Assembly: GCF_027789125.1 (NCBI RefSeq)
Contig: NZ_JAQFVF010000080.1
Coordinates: 62,001-126,000, forward strand
Reading direction: 5' to 3'
Length of the DNA stretch: 64,000 bases
Origin: Paenibacillus aestuarii
Lineage (GTDB): Bacteria > Bacillota > Bacilli > Paenibacillales > NBRC-103111
Shown: positions 63,507 through 64,000 of the stretch, piece by piece
Numbering within the stretch: the first letter of the stretch is position 1
Layout: each line of letters begins with the position of its first letter
Program-made: the position numbers and the translations under genes
The notes under the pieces: generated by a model
What the model saw: the letters and a program-made list of their open reading frames with translations, nothing else
Told to the model about the DNA's origin: nothing
Database searches by the model: none

Positions 63507-64000
63507 CTACTTTTTCCATTTCACATCATTGAGATAGAAACTCGTGGAGAAAGGATTGTAGATAACACCTTCAACATCACGCGTGGCAATGATGGTCTCC
63601 TCAGAGAACAGCGGGATAATGGGTAGGTCCTCGATAAGGATTTCCTGTGCATCTTTATAGACCTTTGCACGGGCTGTCTGATCCATCGTCGAGCGGCCTT
63701 GCTGCAGCAGATCCGTTAATTTCGGATTGGTATACCGCATTCGATTTGTATTGGGATCGAAGAGTAAGTACAGTACATCCGGATCCGTGTAATCATAATA
63801 CATCATAAACATATCAAAATCTGATTTACCTACTGCTAATTTGTCTTTTACAGCAGCAAGTTCATTAATGGAGAGCTTTAGATCTGCGCCGATCTCTTTA
63901 AATTGCGTTTGCAAAATTTGTGCGCTGCGTTCGAGAATCGGATTATGCGGCAATACCAATTCGATCGACAACGGTTTCCCGTTTTTGTCAGCAATTCCGT
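63507..64000 (-). CDS. oppA: Oligopeptide-binding protein OppA, C-terminal part (runs off the window)
   Basis: About 164 residues visible, open at the right edge. Family 5 solute-binding protein features: ILQTQFKEIGADLKLSINEL, FDMFMMYYDYTDPDVLYLLF, YKDAQEILIEDLPIIPLFSE and a C-terminus ending NDVKWKK. Captures peptides for OppBCDF. The N-terminus, signal and operon promoter lie beyond the window. Confidence 0.88.
   Translation of the reverse strand, partial: GIADKNGKPLSIELVLPHNPILERSAQILQTQFKEIGADLKLSINELAAVKDKLAVGKSDFDMFMMYYDYTDPDVLYLLFDPNTNRMRYTNPKLTDLLQQGRSTMDQTARAKVYKDAQEILIEDLPIIPLFSEETIIATRDVEGVIYNPFSTSFYLNDVKWKK

Noticed and set aside
1..64000. tRNA or rRNA genes, CRISPR arrays, prophage or intact insertion sequences
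   Set aside because: Looked for on both strands; no array, no transposase with paired ends and no structural RNA gene could be supported.

Overview
The window looks like chromosomal DNA from a spore-forming Firmicute close to Paenibacillus. Reasons: repeated YesM/YesN-type sensor kinase plus AraC-type response regulator pairs, many sugar ABC transporters, purine-rich ribosome binding sites, frequent TTG/GTG starts, CcpA-type cre sites, an S-layer-homology protein and three fragments of the sporulation sigma factor gene sigK. This is inferred from gene content; no rRNA, tRNA, CRISPR array or intact insertion sequence was seen.

Region 1 (1-9.3 kb): the 5' end of a sugar-binding lipoprotein gene, a sigK fragment, then a leftward cluster xylF-xylG-xylH (xylose ABC importer) followed by a membrane-anchored sugar-binding protein, a YesM-type kinase and a YesN-type regulator. 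This matches the XylFII-LytS-YesN three-component xylose sensor known from clostridia. Region 2 (9.8-12.2 kb): two rightward genes, a DHA2 efflux pump and a flavodoxin-like protein. Region 3 (12.4-23.1 kb): a leftward galactofuranose-type importer (ytfQ-ytfR-ytfT-yjfF), a second ytfQ-like binding protein, and a divergent kinase, regulator and binding-lipoprotein sensor set. Region 4 (23.1-33.1 kb): a third set, leftward: sensor binding protein, regulator and kinase, then transport binding protein, ATPase, permease and a fructokinase-like kinase. sigK fragments lie before region 1's sensor genes, between regions 3 and 4, and after region 4.

Region 5 (33.7-46 kb): mixed accessory genes. These are an OmpR-type two-component pair beside a small secreted protein, a secreted serine hydrolase, an NlpC/P60 hydrolase, a HAD phosphatase, two thioredoxin-like proteins, an SLH protein, a DedA membrane protein and an Rrf2 regulator. 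Between them lie decayed genes (an ankyrin-repeat gene, a frameshifted unknown gene, a serine hydrolase fragment) and a 16-base repeat.

Region 6 (46.1-64 kb) is the most interesting part. It is a tightly packed leftward gene train: oligopeptide importer (oppA'-B-C-D-F), a leaderless class A beta-lactamase-like hydrolase, an N-succinylamino acid racemase of the enolase superfamily, a GNAT acyltransferase, two leaderless S12 serine hydrolases, an M20 amidohydrolase, then (after a 172-base gap) an amino acid dehydrogenase, a full 2-oxo acid dehydrogenase complex (E1 alpha, E1 beta, E2, E3) and a small unknown protein. The racemase, GNAT and M20 genes match the known N-succinyl route that converts D- to L-amino acids irreversibly. 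I infer a complete pathway: import of D-residue peptides, cytosolic hydrolysis, D-to-L inversion, oxidative deamination and conversion to acyl-CoA.
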